Shown here one piece after another: positions 63,043 through 64,000 of a stretch of 64,000 nucleotides of DNA. The position numbers and the translations under genes are program-made. Source of the stretch: 34-65-8 sp046294735 (lineage in GTDB: Bacteria > Pseudomonadota > Alphaproteobacteria > Sphingomonadales > Sphingomonadaceae); contig JBKBKB010000002.1 in assembly GCA_046294735.1 (NCBI GenBank), forward strand, positions 434,001 to 498,000. Direction: 5' to 3'. Under the pieces are notes generated by a model that saw only the letters and a list, made by a program, of their open reading frames with translations, was not told the origin of the DNA and did not search any database. Position 1 is the stretch's first letter. Every line of letters starts with the position of its first letter.

Positions 63043-63891
63043 CTAGGCAGGAAGTGTCTGGCCGAGGAAATCGATCACTGCCGCGTTGAAAGCATCGTTG
63101 CGATCGCCTGCGATCATGTGCCCGGCACCCACGATATCGTGCACCTGCGCGTGGGGCACCTGTGCACGAAAGGCGGCGATGCTGGCATCGGAGACGATGT
63201 CGCTGAGCCGCCCGCGCACCACCAGCACCGGCACCTCCGGCCGCTCGCCCAGCCGATCGGTCGATCGGGCAAGCGGACCGTGGAAGTTGGCCGGGTCCTC
63301 GACATTAAACATCGACGGATCCCAGTGCCAATAGAGCCGCCCGTCATCCTGCAGCCGCAGGTTCTTCATCAGGCCGCCCGGATCATTTGGCCGGGGCCGC
63401 TCGGGGTAATAGGCGGCGACCGCATCGGCCGCCTCCTCCAGGCTGGCAAACCCGCGGTGGTTGGCGTTCATGAAGCCGACGATCCGGTCGACCCCGGCCG
63501 GTTCCATCTGCGGCACGATGTCAACCAGCACCAGCGCTGCGGGCGAGAGCCCCTCGCCAATCGCGTGGATCGCAGTGAGCCCGCCCATCGAGGCACCGAC
63601 CAGCGCGAACGGCACGCCGCACCCATCCACCACCGCGTGGATATCGGCAATCCGGTCCGTCAGGCCATAGGCGCGGGTCGGCGACCATTCGCTCATCCCG
63701 TGACCGCGCGCGTCGAGGTTGGTGACGCGGTAACCCGCGCTGACCAGCGCCACCATCGCGCCCGCCCAGCTGTGCCGGGTTTGCCCGCCGCCATGCATCA
63801 GCACCACCATCGGCGCGCCCTCAGGCCCGCCAACGTCGCCTTGCAGCGTCAGTCCGTCAGCGGTGCGGAATTGTCGTGTCTCGAATTGCAA
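63043..63891 (-). CDS. Alpha/beta hydrolase
   Basis: This is a 282-residue serine hydrolase. Oxyanion motif MHGGGQTRHSW (about residue 32-42), LDARGHGMSEW, nucleophile elbow LVGASMGGLTA (Ser about 100), Asp in VRGRLSDIVSD (about 227) and His in VGAGHMIAGDR (about 257). This matches the epoxide hydrolase/haloperoxidase-like group; substrate not assignable. Alone on its strand, 77 bases before yebC. Confidence 0.93.
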   Translation of the reverse strand: MQFETRQFRTADGLTLQGDVGGPEGAPMVVLMHGGGQTRHSWAGAMVALVSAGYRVTNLDARGHGMSEWSPTRAYGLTDRIADIHAVVDGCGVPFALVGASMGGLTAIHAIGEGLSPAALVLVDIVPQMEPAGVDRIVGFMNANHRGFASLEEAADAVAAYYPERPRPNDPGGLMKNLRLQDDGRLYWHWDPSMFNVEDPANFHGPLARSTDRLGERPEVPVLVVRGRLSDIVSDASIAAFRAQVPHAQVHDIVGAGHMIAGDRNDAFNAAVIDFLGQTLPA

Positions 63892-63958
63892 AGGCTGTGC
63901 CCCTTTCCCCAGCTTGCGCTAGCGGGCGGGCGAGACAGCGGCAACCTGCCAAAATGCC

Positions 63959-64000
63959 TCAAACCCGGACCGCCGTGCCGCTGGCGCTGACCATCAGCAT
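63959..64000 (-). CDS. YbjQ-family protein, C-terminal end (start outside window)
   Basis: At the right edge an open minus-strand frame ends in MLMVSASGTAVRV then TGA. This matches the C-terminal hallmark of YbjQ/heavy-metal-binding domain proteins, which end in a very similar MLMVSxSGTAV segment. Only 13 residues are visible, so the call rests on this short match and should be checked in the flanking sequence. Confidence 0.5.
   Translation of the reverse strand: MLMVSASGTAVRV

Overview
This 64 kb window is ordinary chromosomal sequence from a GC-rich (roughly two-thirds G+C by eye), gene-dense alphaproteobacterium. The best guess is Sphingomonadales, possibly Erythrobacteraceae or a relative. 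Supporting signs are an Rrf2-led suf operon, two TonB-dependent receptors, a short PutA without a DNA-binding domain, a ThiS-ThiG fusion, a CsbD gene behind an EcfG-type general-stress promoter, and a DUF3604/PPIase/HupE cassette. I saw no rRNA, tRNA, phage, insertion sequence, CRISPR array or origin. Genes at both edges are cut: an amidohydrolase on the left and probably a YbjQ-family protein on the right.

Layout. 0-3 kb: amidohydrolase tail, a MlaA-like phospholipid transporter without a lipidation cysteine, an NnrU membrane protein and a metallophosphoesterase. 3-6.4 kb, minus strand: rplM-rpsI with a strong terminator, then the overlapping ctaA-cutA-secreted protein unit. 6.4-9.3 kb, plus: MerC, ThiS-ThiG, CsbD with its own promoter and terminator, and two small unknowns. 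9.3-14 kb, minus: acyl-CoA synthetase, gamma-glutamyltransferase, pyrD. An orphan structured RNA candidate lies at about 14.07-14.17 kb. It is followed by a DUF885 peptidase-like protein and an AraC regulator.

17-23.5 kb is the centrepiece: a nine-gene SUF iron-sulfur operon (Rrf2 regulator, sufB, a DUF559 nuclease-fold protein, a small secreted protein, sufC, sufD, sufS, sufT, sufA). Most junctions overlap by a few bases, and the operon is preceded by a perfect 16-bp inverted repeat. 23.5-29.5 kb: a repeat protein, a lipoprotein, an EI24 membrane protein, a PfkB kinase, a cytochrome c and a TonB receptor with a His/Glu-rich loop. 29.5-36.3 kb, minus: a saccharopine-dehydrogenase-like reductase, acyl-CoA dehydrogenase, dcd, a Cys-His secreted protein and putA. 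36.5-41 kb, plus: an orphan ParA-like ATPase and the DUF3604-PPIase-HupE unit.

41-49 kb: NfeD/SPFH pair, a response regulator with a small partner, dienelactone hydrolase divergent from a quinohemoprotein alcohol dehydrogenase, a small phosphatase, an SDR and an acyltransferase. 49-52 kb: a copper-type TonB receptor with a DUF2946-like partner. 52-59 kb: purU, nitronate monooxygenase, katG, purT and lysC. PurU makes formate and PurT consumes it. 59-64 kb: ubiG, a glycerophosphodiesterase, an ArsC-like reductase, ruvC, yebC and an alpha/beta hydrolase.

The most interesting points are the DUF3604-PPIase-HupE cassette, the nuclease-fold protein inside the suf operon, the hairpin operator/leader of the suf regulator, the orphan ncRNA candidate and the ThiS-ThiG fusion.
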